This document shows, piece by piece, positions 15,712-23,493 of a stretch of 34,730 nucleotides of DNA. Below the pieces are notes generated by a model. It made no database searches. It worked only from the letters and a program-made list of their open reading frames with translations, and was not told the DNA's origin. This DNA comes from JBLNBU01 sp050260215. GTDB taxonomy: Bacteria; Pseudomonadota; Alphaproteobacteria; Rhodospirillales; Magnetospirillaceae. Position numbers and translations under genes: made by a program. Every line of letters starts with the position of its first letter. Position 1 is the first letter of the stretch. The stretch is from NCBI GenBank assembly GCA_050260215.1, contig JBLNBU010000018.1, positions 1 to 34,730 of the forward strand, read 5' to 3'.

Positions 15712-18276
15712 TCAGGCCGCTCCGGCGAAGGCGTCGGCGGCGCGGCCGCGGGGCAGGCGCACCGTCACCGTGGTGCCTCCGCCCTTGGTCGAGCTGATCT
15801 CAAGCGAGCCGCCGTGCAGGTCGACGAACGACTTGGCCAGCGGCAGCCCCAATCCGGTGCCCTCGTAGCGGCGAGCCAGGCCGCCGTCGACCTGGCGGAA
15901 CGGCTGCAGCGCCAGGGCGACCTCGTCGGCGCTCATGCCGATGCCGGTGTCGGCGACCAGGATCGAGACGAAGGCGTCGTCGACCTCGGCCCCCACATGG
16001 ACGGTTCCGCCCTCGGGGGTGAACTTGACCGCATTCGACAGCAGGTTGACGAAGATCTGCAGCAGCCGGCGCCGGTCGGCGGCCACCGGCGGCAGGCCGG
16101 GCGGCAAATCCTGCAGCAGCCTGACCGAGCCCATCTCGGCGCGGCCCTCGACGATGCGCGCGGCGGCCGAGGCGACGTCGCCCAGGTCGACGGCATTGAT
16201 GTCGAGCGTCATCTCGCCCGCTTCGATCTTGGCGATGTCGAGGATGTCGTTGATCACCGCCAACAGATGCCGCCCCGATCCGTGGATGTCTTCGGCATAG
16301 GTGCGGTAGCGCTCGCTGCCCAGCGGCCCGAACAGCTCGCTGGTCATGATCTCCGAGAACCCGATGATGGCGTTCAAGGGGGTGCGCAGCTCGTGGCTGA
16401 TGTTGGCCAGCAGCTCGGTCTTGGCGCGGTTGGCCAGTTCGGCCTGCTCCTTGGCCCGCTCCAGCGCCCGCTGCGCCTCGATGTGCTCGGCCACCTCGGC
16501 CTCGAGCGCGCGGGTACGCTCGGCCACCCGGCGTTCCAGGCTTTCCTTGGACTGTTGCAATTGGCGTTCGGCAGCGACGCGGGCGGTAACGTCGCTGGCG
16601 TAGATGTTGACGTATCCGTGCTCGACCAGGGGAACCACCGTCAGCGACAGGATCGTGTCGCCGACCATGGCCTCGACTTCGTGGCCGGTGCCCGAGGCCA
16701 GGATGTCGGCGAACTGGCTGCGCAACGGCTCGGGCACCGGCCGGCCGATCGCCGCGTTCCAGCTGGCCAGCAGGCCGGCGCTGGCGGGATTGGCCTCGCG
16801 GATGACGCCGCCGGCGTCGATGCGCAGCACCGCGTGCGGGTTCTGCGACGGCAACAGGGCCATGTTGACCAGGGCTTCCTCCTGGCGCCGGCGTTCGGTG
16901 ACGTCCTCGACCAGGATCATGCCGGGCTCGATGGCACTGGCCACGGCGGTTTCGAACACCCGCCCGTCGGCGCCTTCGCCCACCACCAGCGAGGCCTCGC
17001 CGCGGGCGCGGGCAGCCAGGAAGGGCTCGAGCCCGCCGGCCACGCGGGCAAAGTCGGCCATCACCGCGTTTTCGGCGATGGGGCCGTCGACGCCGATGCG
17101 GATCACTCCGATGCCCATCAGGGCGGTGACGCCCTGCAGCAGGCGCAGGCGCTCGTTCTCGGCCCACACCTCGACCCGCTCGGTGGCCAGCCGCACCCGC
17201 TCGGCGGTCTCGCGCGCCAAGGCCTTGCGCGATGCCGCGACCTCGTGGACCAGGCGCTCGGTGGCACCTTCGAGGGCGGCAACCTCGTCGCCTCCCAGCT
17301 GCTGGTCGGGCACCACCCCGAACACCAGCCGCGTCTGCTCGGACACGCGCCGCACCAGCCGGCGCAACCGCCAGCCCAGGTAGATCAGCACGGCCATGAA
17401 CAGCCCGCTCATGGCCGCGGCCAGGCCGGTGCGCTGGGCGCGCTCGTTGTGCAGCAGCGGATAGACCAGGTCGGCCAGGCTCTTGGCCGGCATCAGGCTG
17501 GCAAACGTCAGGCGCACTTCGGACGAGCCGTAGTCGAAGAACGCCTTGCCGGCCACCCGCCAGTCCCCCGCCACCGCGTGGAAGTCGGTGCCAACCGGCA
17601 GGTCGACGGGGGAACTGGACGCCACTACCAGGCCGCTGTCGCTTTCCATCAGCGCCACCACCAGCCCGTTGGCGACGTAACGGCCGATGGTGGCGGCCAG
17701 GAACCGCGTGTCCAGTGCGCTGACCGCCAACAGATGGCCGCCGCGGCCCAGCGGCGCCGCCGAGACCAGGACGGAGCGTCCGTTGAGCGAGGTGATCAGC
17801 GGCTGGTCCACCGCCATGCGCGGCACCCGCGGCGGCAAACCCGGTACCGCCGCGGCGGTCTCGGCGCTGCCTACGGCGATCACCTCGCGGATGCGCCCGT
17901 CGTGGTCGGAAACGGCGATGGCGTCGACCGGCGGGAAGCTGCGGCGCGTGGCCCGGGGCGGCAGCCACGGCGGCTCGTCCGCGGACACGATGACCGGGCG
18001 TTCGCCGGCGGTAACCGCCTGCCCGTGCTGGCGCACCACGTCGCGCTGGGCCAGCATGCCGGCGAACGCCAGGTGCAGGCGGACCTGCTGGTCGAACAGC
18101 AGGCGGTCGCGGCGCGCGTCGTCATCCAGGGACTCGGTCAGATAGCCGCCGATCATCGCTTCGATCTGGCGCGTCTGCACCATGTCGAGCGCGAACCACA
18201 GCCCTGCCGCCACCACCAGTCCCCCGGCGACGATCCGCGCGGTCAAGCTGAAGCGGTGGAGGAAGGAGCGGCGCAT
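15712..18276 (-). CDS. Membrane sensor histidine kinase with large periplasmic domain and PAS-like regions
   Basis: This 854-residue kinase should sense an envelope signal and phosphorylate a separate response regulator. Visible order: membrane helix at about 13-33, a periplasmic region of about 250 residues (probably a Cache-type sensor), a second helix at about 284-302, a HAMP-like/coiled region to about 375, two PAS-like regions (about 380-460 ending in EDVTERRRQEE, and 475-565 ending in SDVTARVAAERQ), a coiled coil (570-615), HisKA with H628 in ANISHELRTPLNAIIGFSE, and an HATPase domain with NLLSNAVKF (744-752), DTGIGM (776-781) and GTGLGL (806-811). There is no receiver or HPt domain and no regulator gene nearby. 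The ATG at 18276 lies 5 bases after the upstream stop; GTG at 18285, overlapping that stop, is an alternative. It is evidently co-transcribed with the binding protein gene. Confidence 0.93.
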   Translation of the reverse strand: MRRSFLHRFSLTARIVAGGLVVAAGLWFALDMVQTRQIEAMIGGYLTESLDDDARRDRLLFDQQVRLHLAFAGMLAQRDVVRQHGQAVTAGERPVIVSADEPPWLPPRATRRSFPPVDAIAVSDHDGRIREVIAVGSAETAAAVPGLPPRVPRMAVDQPLITSLNGRSVLVSAAPLGRGGHLLAVSALDTRFLAATIGRYVANGLVVALMESDSGLVVASSSPVDLPVGTDFHAVAGDWRVAGKAFFDYGSSEVRLTFASLMPAKSLADLVYPLLHNERAQRTGLAAAMSGLFMAVLIYLGWRLRRLVRRVSEQTRLVFGVVPDQQLGGDEVAALEGATERLVHEVAASRKALARETAERVRLATERVEVWAENERLRLLQGVTALMGIGVIRIGVDGPIAENAVMADFARVAGGLEPFLAARARGEASLVVGEGADGRVFETAVASAIEPGMILVEDVTERRRQEEALVNMALLPSQNPHAVLRIDAGGVIREANPASAGLLASWNAAIGRPVPEPLRSQFADILASGTGHEVEAMVGDTILSLTVVPLVEHGYVNIYASDVTARVAAERQLQQSKESLERRVAERTRALEAEVAEHIEAQRALERAKEQAELANRAKTELLANISHELRTPLNAIIGFSEIMTSELFGPLGSERYRTYAEDIHGSGRHLLAVINDILDIAKIEAGEMTLDINAVDLGDVASAAARIVEGRAEMGSVRLLQDLPPGLPPVAADRRRLLQIFVNLLSNAVKFTPEGGTVHVGAEVDDAFVSILVADTGIGMSADEVALALQPFRQVDGGLARRYEGTGLGLPLAKSFVDLHGGSLEISSTKGGGTTVTVRLPRGRAADAFAGAA

Positions 18277-18281
18277 GGTGG

Positions 18282-19277
18282 TCACCCCGGCTCGCCCACC
18301 AGCTCGTCGCGGTCGAAGCGCCAGCCCTGGCGGCGCAGCGCCGAGACGGGAATGATGCCGTATTCGGGCGCCATCTCGTCGGCATGGGCGACCAGCCACG
18401 CGACCAGGGCGGCGGCTTTGGGATTGGCGTCGCGGCCCTGCCAGGAGGTGATGCCGAACACCCGGTACAGCGGATAGGCGCCCCGGGCCAGGCTGGCCGC
18501 GTCGCGGGGGTCGATGCCGTTCAGCCGCACCGGCTTGACCCGGCCGTCACGGGCGTGGTGGGCGATGAACCAGGTGGTCTCGTAGCCGATGGCGGTGGGA
18601 CTGCGGGCTACCTCGATGATCATGTCCTTGATGGCAGGAACTTCGACCATGTCGGGGGAAAACAGCGACTCGTCGTCAAGCAGAAGCCGCCAATGTCCCG
18701 GCCGGCTCTTGCAGTGCAGGCGGCCGACCGCCTCGACCTCGGCGCCGGCGCGGGTAGCGAACCCCGACGACGGCAGGTCGGCCCACGAGCGGAACTGGCC
18801 GCCGAACAGCGCGCGTGCCTGGTCGAGCCGGATGTCGGTGACCGGGTTGCGCGGATGGACGATCAGGGCCAGCGACGCGATGCCCAGCGTGTGGTAGCGC
18901 ACGCCCGGCATGCGGTCCAACGAACCGGGCGGGCAGCACATGCCGGTGATGTCGGCACTCTTGTCGGCCAGTGCCCCGGCGGCCACGCCGCAGGTGCCCT
19001 CGATCATGGCGACCTTCAGGCGGTTGGCGGCGGCGTAGCGCTGCACCAGGGGCAGAATGGCCGGGTAGAGCTGCTGGTCGATGGCCAGCGCCACGTCCAC
19101 GCCTTCGGGCCGCTGGATCTGCCGCGACACCCATTCGGGCGGCATGGGCGCCACCTCGGACGGATCGCTGAACGGGCGACCGCCCAGAGTGGACGACGGG
19201 GCGGCGGCGACCCTGCAGGATGCCGATGCAGCGATTGCGGCTGAAAAGCCGAAATAGAAGAATTCGCGTCGGCGCAT
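18282..19277 (-). CDS. PstS-like periplasmic substrate-binding protein, Tat-type signal
   Basis: This 331-residue protein resembles phosphate-type (PBP-like) solute-binding proteins. It starts with a possible twin-arginine signal (RRREFFYFGFSAAIAASAS). The mature part has a family-like pattern: LPLVQRYAAANRLKVAMIEGT, a CGVAAGALADKSADITGM loop, LALIVHPRNPV, LDQARALFGGQFRSWADL, and SPTAIGYETTWF. The usual N-terminal ligand loop SGT of PstS is not conserved, so phosphate binding is not assured. I chose ATG at 19277 because GGGGG lies at good distance; an ATG at 19289 has no spaced ribosome site. The upstream 100 bases are A/T-rich and probably hold the promoter. The gene runs directly into the histidine kinase gene, and no permease or ATPase gene is present, which suggests a sensory role. 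Confidence 0.8.
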   Translation of the reverse strand: MRRREFFYFGFSAAIAASASCRVAAAPSSTLGGRPFSDPSEVAPMPPEWVSRQIQRPEGVDVALAIDQQLYPAILPLVQRYAAANRLKVAMIEGTCGVAAGALADKSADITGMCCPPGSLDRMPGVRYHTLGIASLALIVHPRNPVTDIRLDQARALFGGQFRSWADLPSSGFATRAGAEVEAVGRLHCKSRPGHWRLLLDDESLFSPDMVEVPAIKDMIIEVARSPTAIGYETTWFIAHHARDGRVKPVRLNGIDPRDAASLARGAYPLYRVFGITSWQGRDANPKAAALVAWLVAHADEMAPEYGIIPVSALRRQGWRFDRDELVGEPG

Positions 19278-19392
19278 CGGCGCCCCCATCCCCGGCCAAT
19301 TCCTATTTTGGCAAATTCTTCCATACGGAAACTATCCTGTCCATTTCACCTGAGGACGTACAAAATTTTGCAACAACCTCTTTTGCTTACTC

Positions 19393-19941
19393 TTAAGGGT
19401 TAGGCTGCCCCGCCGATACGGCCTGGGGAACCGCGGTGCGGGGATGCATGAACACCGCAGGATTGCGGGGAATGCCCGCCACCCGCACCTCGTAGTGCAG
19501 GTGCGGGCCGGTCGAGCGGCCGGTCGATCCCACTGCCCCTATGGCCTGCCCGGACCGCACCACCTGGCCGCGATGCACCCTGAGCGCCGACAGATGGCCA
19601 TAGCGGGTGCACACGCCGCCGCCGTGGTCGATCTCGACCATCCGCCCATAGCCCCCCCGCCGGCCGGCAAAGACCACCCGCCCCGGTGCGGCGGCCAGGA
19701 CCGGCGCCCGCATGGGGGCCTCGAGGTCGATGCCGGGATGGAAGGCGGGGCGGTGGCGGAACGGGTCGCGGCGCATGCCGAACCCCGAACCCACCCAGTA
19801 GTGCCCCAGCGGCGGCCGCCACGGCAGTGCCGCAGCCACCTGTGCAAGGACCTGGCGCAGGCTGGGGCTGGCCGTTGCTGGCCCGGCCCAAGCCGTCGAC
19901 GCCGCCACGACCACCATTGCCAAGACCCGAAGCCAGCCCAT
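19393..19941 (-). CDS. M23 family metallopeptidase (catalytically complete peptidoglycan endopeptidase)
   Basis: This 182-residue exported protein should cut peptide cross-links in peptidoglycan. A signal peptide is visible (MGWLRVLAMVVVAASTAWAG) followed by a short linker and an M23 domain (about 50-165). The zinc and catalytic residues are all present: H68 and D72 in FHPGIDLEAP, H116 in TRYGHLS, and H147 and H149 in PHLHYEVR. I chose the ATG at 19941 because the signal peptide starts there; the frame is open further upstream to 20184 but that sequence does not look like protein. The ribosome site is weak. It contrasts with the degenerate LytM protein at 27820-28815. Confidence 0.87.
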   Translation of the reverse strand: MGWLRVLAMVVVAASTAWAGPATASPSLRQVLAQVAAALPWRPPLGHYWVGSGFGMRRDPFRHRPAFHPGIDLEAPMRAPVLAAAPGRVVFAGRRGGYGRMVEIDHGGGVCTRYGHLSALRVHRGQVVRSGQAIGAVGSTGRSTGPHLHYEVRVAGIPRNPAVFMHPRTAVPQAVSAGQPNP

Positions 19942-20095
19942 GAGGGATGCCACCCACGCGCCGTCCGATCCGCCGATGGATCTGGTGGCGCCACCGAAGG
20001 CGAGCGAGGGCGCAAACGGTTGCCATAAGGCGCGCAGATGATAGGCTGCGGGCCGCGCTTCCGCGCATCCCGACCACCCCCGATGGGAGCCCGCC

Positions 20096-20587
20096 TTGCC
20101 GCCTGCCCGCCGCCGCGACGGCATTGCCGTCTTGCACCCGGCCAGTATGCTCGCCACCTGGTTCGGTGCCGGCCTGCTGCCCAAGGCCCCCGGAACCTGG
20201 GGATCGCTGGCCGCGCTGCCGTTTGCCTGGATGATGGCCCGGACGGGCGGCCCCTGGCTGCTGGCGGGCGCGGCGGTAGTATGCTTTGCGCTCGGCTGGT
20301 GGGTCTCGGCGATCTATGTCCGCCTGACCGGGGTCGACGATCCCTCCGAAGTGGTCATCGACGAAGTAGCGGCCCAGTGGATGGTGCTGGTGCCGGTGGC
20401 CCCCGATCCGGTGGCCTACCTCGTCGGCTTCGCCGTCTTCCGGGTTCTCGACATCGTTAAGCCGTGGCCGGCAAATTGGGCCGACCGCTCCGTCGGCGGC
20501 GGGCTGGGGGTCATGCTCGACGACGTGCTGGCCGGTGCCTGGGGCATCGCCGCCATGGTGCTGTTCGCCCACCTGACCGGGAACTGA
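20096..20587 (+). CDS. pgpA: Phosphatidylglycerophosphatase A
   Basis: PgpA dephosphorylates phosphatidylglycerol phosphate to phosphatidylglycerol at the inner membrane. The 163-residue product carries the family motifs ATWFGAGLLPKAPGTWGSLAALP (about 20-42, written here across its key residues F, G, P, G, W, G, S), DDPSEVVIDEVAAQW (about 82-96) and FRVLDIVKPWPANWADR (about 115-131), with several membrane helices. The start is a TTG at 20096 after GGGAG; the first in-frame ATG (20147) would remove 17 residues and still keep the core. pncC follows after 3 bases, a linkage seen in many proteobacteria. Confidence 0.93.
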   Translation: MPPARRRDGIAVLHPASMLATWFGAGLLPKAPGTWGSLAALPFAWMMARTGGPWLLAGAAVVCFALGWWVSAIYVRLTGVDDPSEVVIDEVAAQWMVLVPVAPDPVAYLVGFAVFRVLDIVKPWPANWADRSVGGGLGVMLDDVLAGAWGIAAMVLFAHLTGN

Positions 20588-20590
20588 CCC

Positions 20591-21085
20591 ATGCTGCCGC
20601 CCGAACTGACCATTGCCGCCGCCGCAACCCTGGACGCCTGCCGCGCTGCCGGGCTGACGGTCGCCACCGCCGAGTCCTGCACCGGCGGCCTGGTGGCCGC
20701 GGCGCTGACCGCCGTCGCCGGTTCGTCGGACGTGGTCGAGCGCGGCTTCGTCACCTACTCCAACGAAGCAAAGACCGAGATGCTGGGCGTGCCCGCCGCC
20801 ATGATCGGCGCCCACGGCGCGGTCAGCGAGCCCGTCGCCCGCGCCATGGCCGAGGGCGCCCTGGCCCATTCGCGCGCAGCCGTCACCGTCGCGATCACCG
20901 GCATCGCCGGCCCCGGCGGCGGGTCGGCGGAAAAGCCGGTGGGGCTGGTTCACTTCGCCTGCGCCCGCCGGGGATCGGCGACCACGCATGCGCGGATTGT
21001 ATACACCGGCACGCGCGATACCATTCGCATGCACGCATGCATTCACGCACTCGCCATGGTTGCGGATCAAGCCAAAGGGGGATAA
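20591..21085 (+). CDS. pncC: Nicotinamide-nucleotide amidase (CinA C-terminal domain family)
   Basis: PncC converts nicotinamide mononucleotide to nicotinate mononucleotide in the pyridine nucleotide salvage cycle. The 164-residue protein consists only of the CinA C-terminal domain, as in E. coli PncC. Catalytic serine S29 lies in ATAESCTGGLVAAALT; further motifs are GFVTYSNEAKTEMLGV, HGAVSEPVARAMAEGA and the ITGIAGPGGGSAEKPVGLV loop. The gene is coupled to pgpA. Older annotations call such proteins competence/damage-inducible CinA. Confidence 0.93.
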   Translation: MLPPELTIAAAATLDACRAAGLTVATAESCTGGLVAAALTAVAGSSDVVERGFVTYSNEAKTEMLGVPAAMIGAHGAVSEPVARAMAEGALAHSRAAVTVAITGIAGPGGGSAEKPVGLVHFACARRGSATTHARIVYTGTRDTIRMHACIHALAMVADQAKGG

Positions 21086-21120
21086 GGTCGGATATCCAAC
21101 CTTCAGCGGAGGATCATCCG

Positions 21121-21309
21121 ATGGCCGACACCGATACCCCCGATCCCGACGAGCTGACCAAGTTCAAGGTGACCGTGAGCTGTGCTGGCGGGACCGAGAC
21201 GGTCACCTGCATGGCAGTCGATCCGCAGACCGCCATGAATATCGTCGAGAACGGGTTCAAGGAGACACTGCCCGACGCCAAGGCTACCGCCGCCAATCCG
21301 GTCAAGTGA
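21121..21309 (+). CDS. Small conserved-looking protein of unknown function, 62 residues
   Basis: I do not recognise this gene. ATG at 21121 follows GGAGGA with 8 bases spacing, a strong ribosome site, 35 bases after the pncC stop. The product is acidic at the N-terminus (MADTDTPDPDELTKFKVTV), then has two cysteines in SCAGGTETVTCMAVD and a likely helix DPQTAMNIVENGFKETLP. The pattern beta-beta-helix suggests a small folded cytoplasmic protein; no signal or membrane part is seen. Its 3' end overlaps the convergent gene at 21302-21613 by 8 bases. It could be the last gene of the pgpA-pncC operon. Confidence 0.72.
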   Translation: MADTDTPDPDELTKFKVTVSCAGGTETVTCMAVDPQTAMNIVENGFKETLPDAKATAANPVK

Positions 21310-21613
21310 CGGTCGCCTTCGCCCCCACCGCGGCCCGCAGGATCGCCAGCGGCACGGTGGGGGCGTCGCACACCACCCGCGTCGGCCCGCTGGCCAGCGA
21401 CGCATAGGGGAACACTCCGGTGGCCCCGAATCCCAGGTGCAGCTTCCAGTCGGGCAGGGCCGCTGCCACCAGCGCCTGGGCCTTTTCCACCGACTCGCTA
21501 TAGTCGCCCGCCTCGGCGCCGAAGGCTTCGGCCACGTCCCGGTCAAGGCCGGCATCGCCCCCGTTGGCCCGTTCCAGCCGCCCCGCCAGGTCCCGCCACT
21601 GCTCCGCGTCCAT
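21302..21613 (-). CDS. Small hypothetical protein, phage-ABA-sandwich-like
   Basis: This product is 103 residues from ATG 21613 (in-frame starts at 21676, ATG, and 21691, TTG, are also possible). The pattern DYSESVEKAQALVAAALPDWKLHLG, then a glycine/alanine stretch with TRVVCDAPTVPLAILRAAVGA, resembles small proteins annotated as phage ABA sandwich domain proteins, in which a DYT-S-DAA-L-P-W motif is followed by a C-terminal helix; this likeness is from memory. Function is unknown. It overlaps the 62-residue gene tail to tail and lies divergent from the ThDP enzyme gene. No other phage-like gene is nearby. Confidence 0.6.
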   Translation of the reverse strand: MDAEQWRDLAGRLERANGGDAGLDRDVAEAFGAEAGDYSESVEKAQALVAAALPDWKLHLGFGATGVFPYASLASGPTRVVCDAPTVPLAILRAAVGAKATVT

Positions 21614-21713
21614 GCCCGTCCCGCCGTCTGCATCCGGAACGAGGGCATTGACGCCGCGCCGTCCCGCCCCGACCATCGCCGGGACGTGCAAGTTTAGCAG
21701 AAGGTCAGCGGCG

Positions 21714-23399
21714 ATGACATCTCAGCCCACCCGCAGCGGCGGCGAAATCCTGGCGGACGCCTTGCTGGCCCAGGGGGCCGACCGGGTGTTCTGCGTGCCC
21801 GGCGAAAGTTTTCTGCCCTTCCTGGACGCCGCCTGGGACCGCCGCGAGCGCTTGGCCGTGCTGACCTGCCGGCACGAGGGCGGCGCCGCCTACATGGCCG
21901 AGGCGCACGGCAAGCTGACCGGCATGCCCGGCGTATGCTTCGTCACCCGCGGGCCCGGCGCCAGCCACGCGGCGGTGGGCGTGCACACCGCCTTCCAGGA
22001 TTCGACCCCCATGGTCCTGCTGGTCGGCCAGGTCGACCGTCCCTTCCGCGGCCGCGAGGCCTTCCAGGAGGTCGAGTTCCGCCAGATGTTCGCTCCCCTG
22101 GCCAAGCGGGTCGAGGAGGTGGACCGGGCGGACCGCATCCCAGAGGCGGTGGCCCGCGCCTTTGCCGCCGCCCGCGGTGGGCGCCCCGGGCCGGTGGTGC
22201 TGGTCTGCCCCGAGGACGTGCTGGCCGAGCGCGCCCTCGTGCCCGACCTCGGCCCCCTGCCGCCCGCCCTGCCCCATCCCGGCGCCTGCATGATGGACCG
22301 CTTCCTGGCCCTGCTGGAACAGGCCGAGCGGCCCCTGGCCGTGGTCGGCGGCGGCGGCTGGTCGGCCGAGGCGGCCCGCGATTTCACCGCCTTCGCCGAG
22401 GCGTGGTCGCTGCCGGTCGCCGCTTCGTTCCGCTGCCAGGACATCGTCGACAACGCCTCGCCGGTTTATGCCGGCGAGCTGGGCTTTTCCATGGCTCCGA
22501 CGCTAGGCCGGCGCCTGGCCGAGGCCGACCTGCTGATCGCCGTCGGCACCCGCCTGGGCGAGGTCGACACCCAGGGATGGAAGCTGGTCACCGCACCGCG
22601 GCCACGCCAGAAGCTGGTGCACGTCTTTCCCGAGGCCGAGGAACTGGGGCGCGTCTACACCCCCGACCTGGCCGTCTGCGCCGCCATGCTGCCCTTCGCC
22701 CGCACCGTGGCCAAGCTGGCCGCGCCCCCCGACCTGCGGTGGCGGCAATGGGCCATCGGCTGCCGCCAGGACTGGGAAAACAACCTGCGCCCCGATCCCT
22801 GCCCCGGCGCTCTCGACATGGGGGCGGTGATGGCCCGCATCGAGGCGGTGCTGCCCGAGGACGCCATCATCTGCACCGGCGCCGGCAACTACACCGGCTG
22901 GGTCCAGCGCTTCCACCGCTTCCGCCGCTGGCGCAGCCAGCTGGCCCCGACCAACGGCTCCATGGGCTATGGCCTGCCGGCGGCGCTGGCGGCCAAGGCG
23001 CTGCATCCCGACCGCACGGTGGTGGCGTTCGCCGGCGACGGCTGCTTCCTGATGACCGCGCAGGAGCTGGCCACCGCCAAGCTGCACGGACTGGCGCCGG
23101 TGGTGCTGGTGATCGACAACGGCACCTACGGCACCATCCGCATGCACCAGGAGGCAAAGCATCCCGGCCGCACCCTGGCCACCGACCTCGCCAACCCCGA
23201 CTTCGCCGCCATGGCCGCCAGCTTCGGCGCCTGGACGGCGACGGTCGAGCGCACCGACCAGTTCGCGGGCGCCTTCGACCAGGCCCTGGCGGAAAGCCGC
23301 TCCGGCCGACTGGCGCTGTTGTGCCTGAAGCTGGACCCCGAGGCGATCACCACCCGCACCACCTTGTCGGCAATTCGCGACAAGGCCAAGGGCGCCTAG
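21714..23399 (+). CDS. Acetolactate-synthase-like thiamine diphosphate-dependent enzyme
   Basis: This 561-residue cytoplasmic enzyme belongs to the family of acetolactate synthase large subunits, benzoylformate decarboxylases and related ThDP enzymes. The N-terminal Pyr domain has FCVPGESFLPFLDA and the ThDP-activating glutamate E55 in TCRHEGGAAYMAEAHGKLTG; a central domain follows (about 190-330); the C-terminal PP domain has the GDG...N ThDP/Mg motif from 441 to N469. The phrase IDNGTYGTIRMHQEAKHPGR is typical of a poorly characterised ALS-like subgroup. ATG at 21714 was chosen because homology begins there. No small regulatory subunit (ilvN) follows, so a biosynthetic acetolactate synthase role is unlikely; the true substrate is unknown. 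Confidence 0.9.
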   Translation: MTSQPTRSGGEILADALLAQGADRVFCVPGESFLPFLDAAWDRRERLAVLTCRHEGGAAYMAEAHGKLTGMPGVCFVTRGPGASHAAVGVHTAFQDSTPMVLLVGQVDRPFRGREAFQEVEFRQMFAPLAKRVEEVDRADRIPEAVARAFAAARGGRPGPVVLVCPEDVLAERALVPDLGPLPPALPHPGACMMDRFLALLEQAERPLAVVGGGGWSAEAARDFTAFAEAWSLPVAASFRCQDIVDNASPVYAGELGFSMAPTLGRRLAEADLLIAVGTRLGEVDTQGWKLVTAPRPRQKLVHVFPEAEELGRVYTPDLAVCAAMLPFARTVAKLAAPPDLRWRQWAIGCRQDWENNLRPDPCPGALDMGAVMARIEAVLPEDAIICTGAGNYTGWVQRFHRFRRWRSQLAPTNGSMGYGLPAALAAKALHPDRTVVAFAGDGCFLMTAQELATAKLHGLAPVVLVIDNGTYGTIRMHQEAKHPGRTLATDLANPDFAAMAASFGAWTATVERTDQFAGAFDQALAESRSGRLALLCLKLDPEAITTRTTLSAIRDKAKGA

Positions 23400-23411
23400 G
23401 GCCTGACAACA

Positions 23412-23472
23412 CGTCACCCCCGGGCTTGACCCGGGAGTGCATGGATGGCCGGGTCAGGCCGGCCATGAGACG
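23412..23472. repeat. Dispersed double-hairpin repeat, copy 2
   Basis: This 61-base element is related to that at 5371-5430. It starts with CGTCA and ends TGAGACG, with hairpin CCCGGG/CCCGGG around loop CTTGA (23419-23435), central CATGGA, and hairpin ATGGCCGG/CCGGCCAT around GTCAGG (23445-23466). Stem sequences differ from copy 1 but pairing is kept, which points to selection or origin by structure. It lies between the convergent ThDP enzyme and Mth938-like genes. Confidence 0.8.
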
Positions 23473-23493
23473 TCAGGGAAGCGCGGGCTAAAA

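Noticed and set aside
15814..18477. An 887-codon open frame opposite the histidine kinase gene
   Set aside because: Antisense shadow produced by high GC in third codon positions; the kinase has all expected H, N, G1 and G2 boxes.
18282..19277. Possibility that the PstS-like gene belongs to a phosphate transporter operon
   Set aside because: No pstC, pstA, pstB or phoU gene is adjacent and the PstS ligand loop is not conserved.
21302..21613. Prophage remnant suggested by an ABA-sandwich-like protein
   Set aside because: No other phage gene, attachment repeat or composition shift is seen around it.
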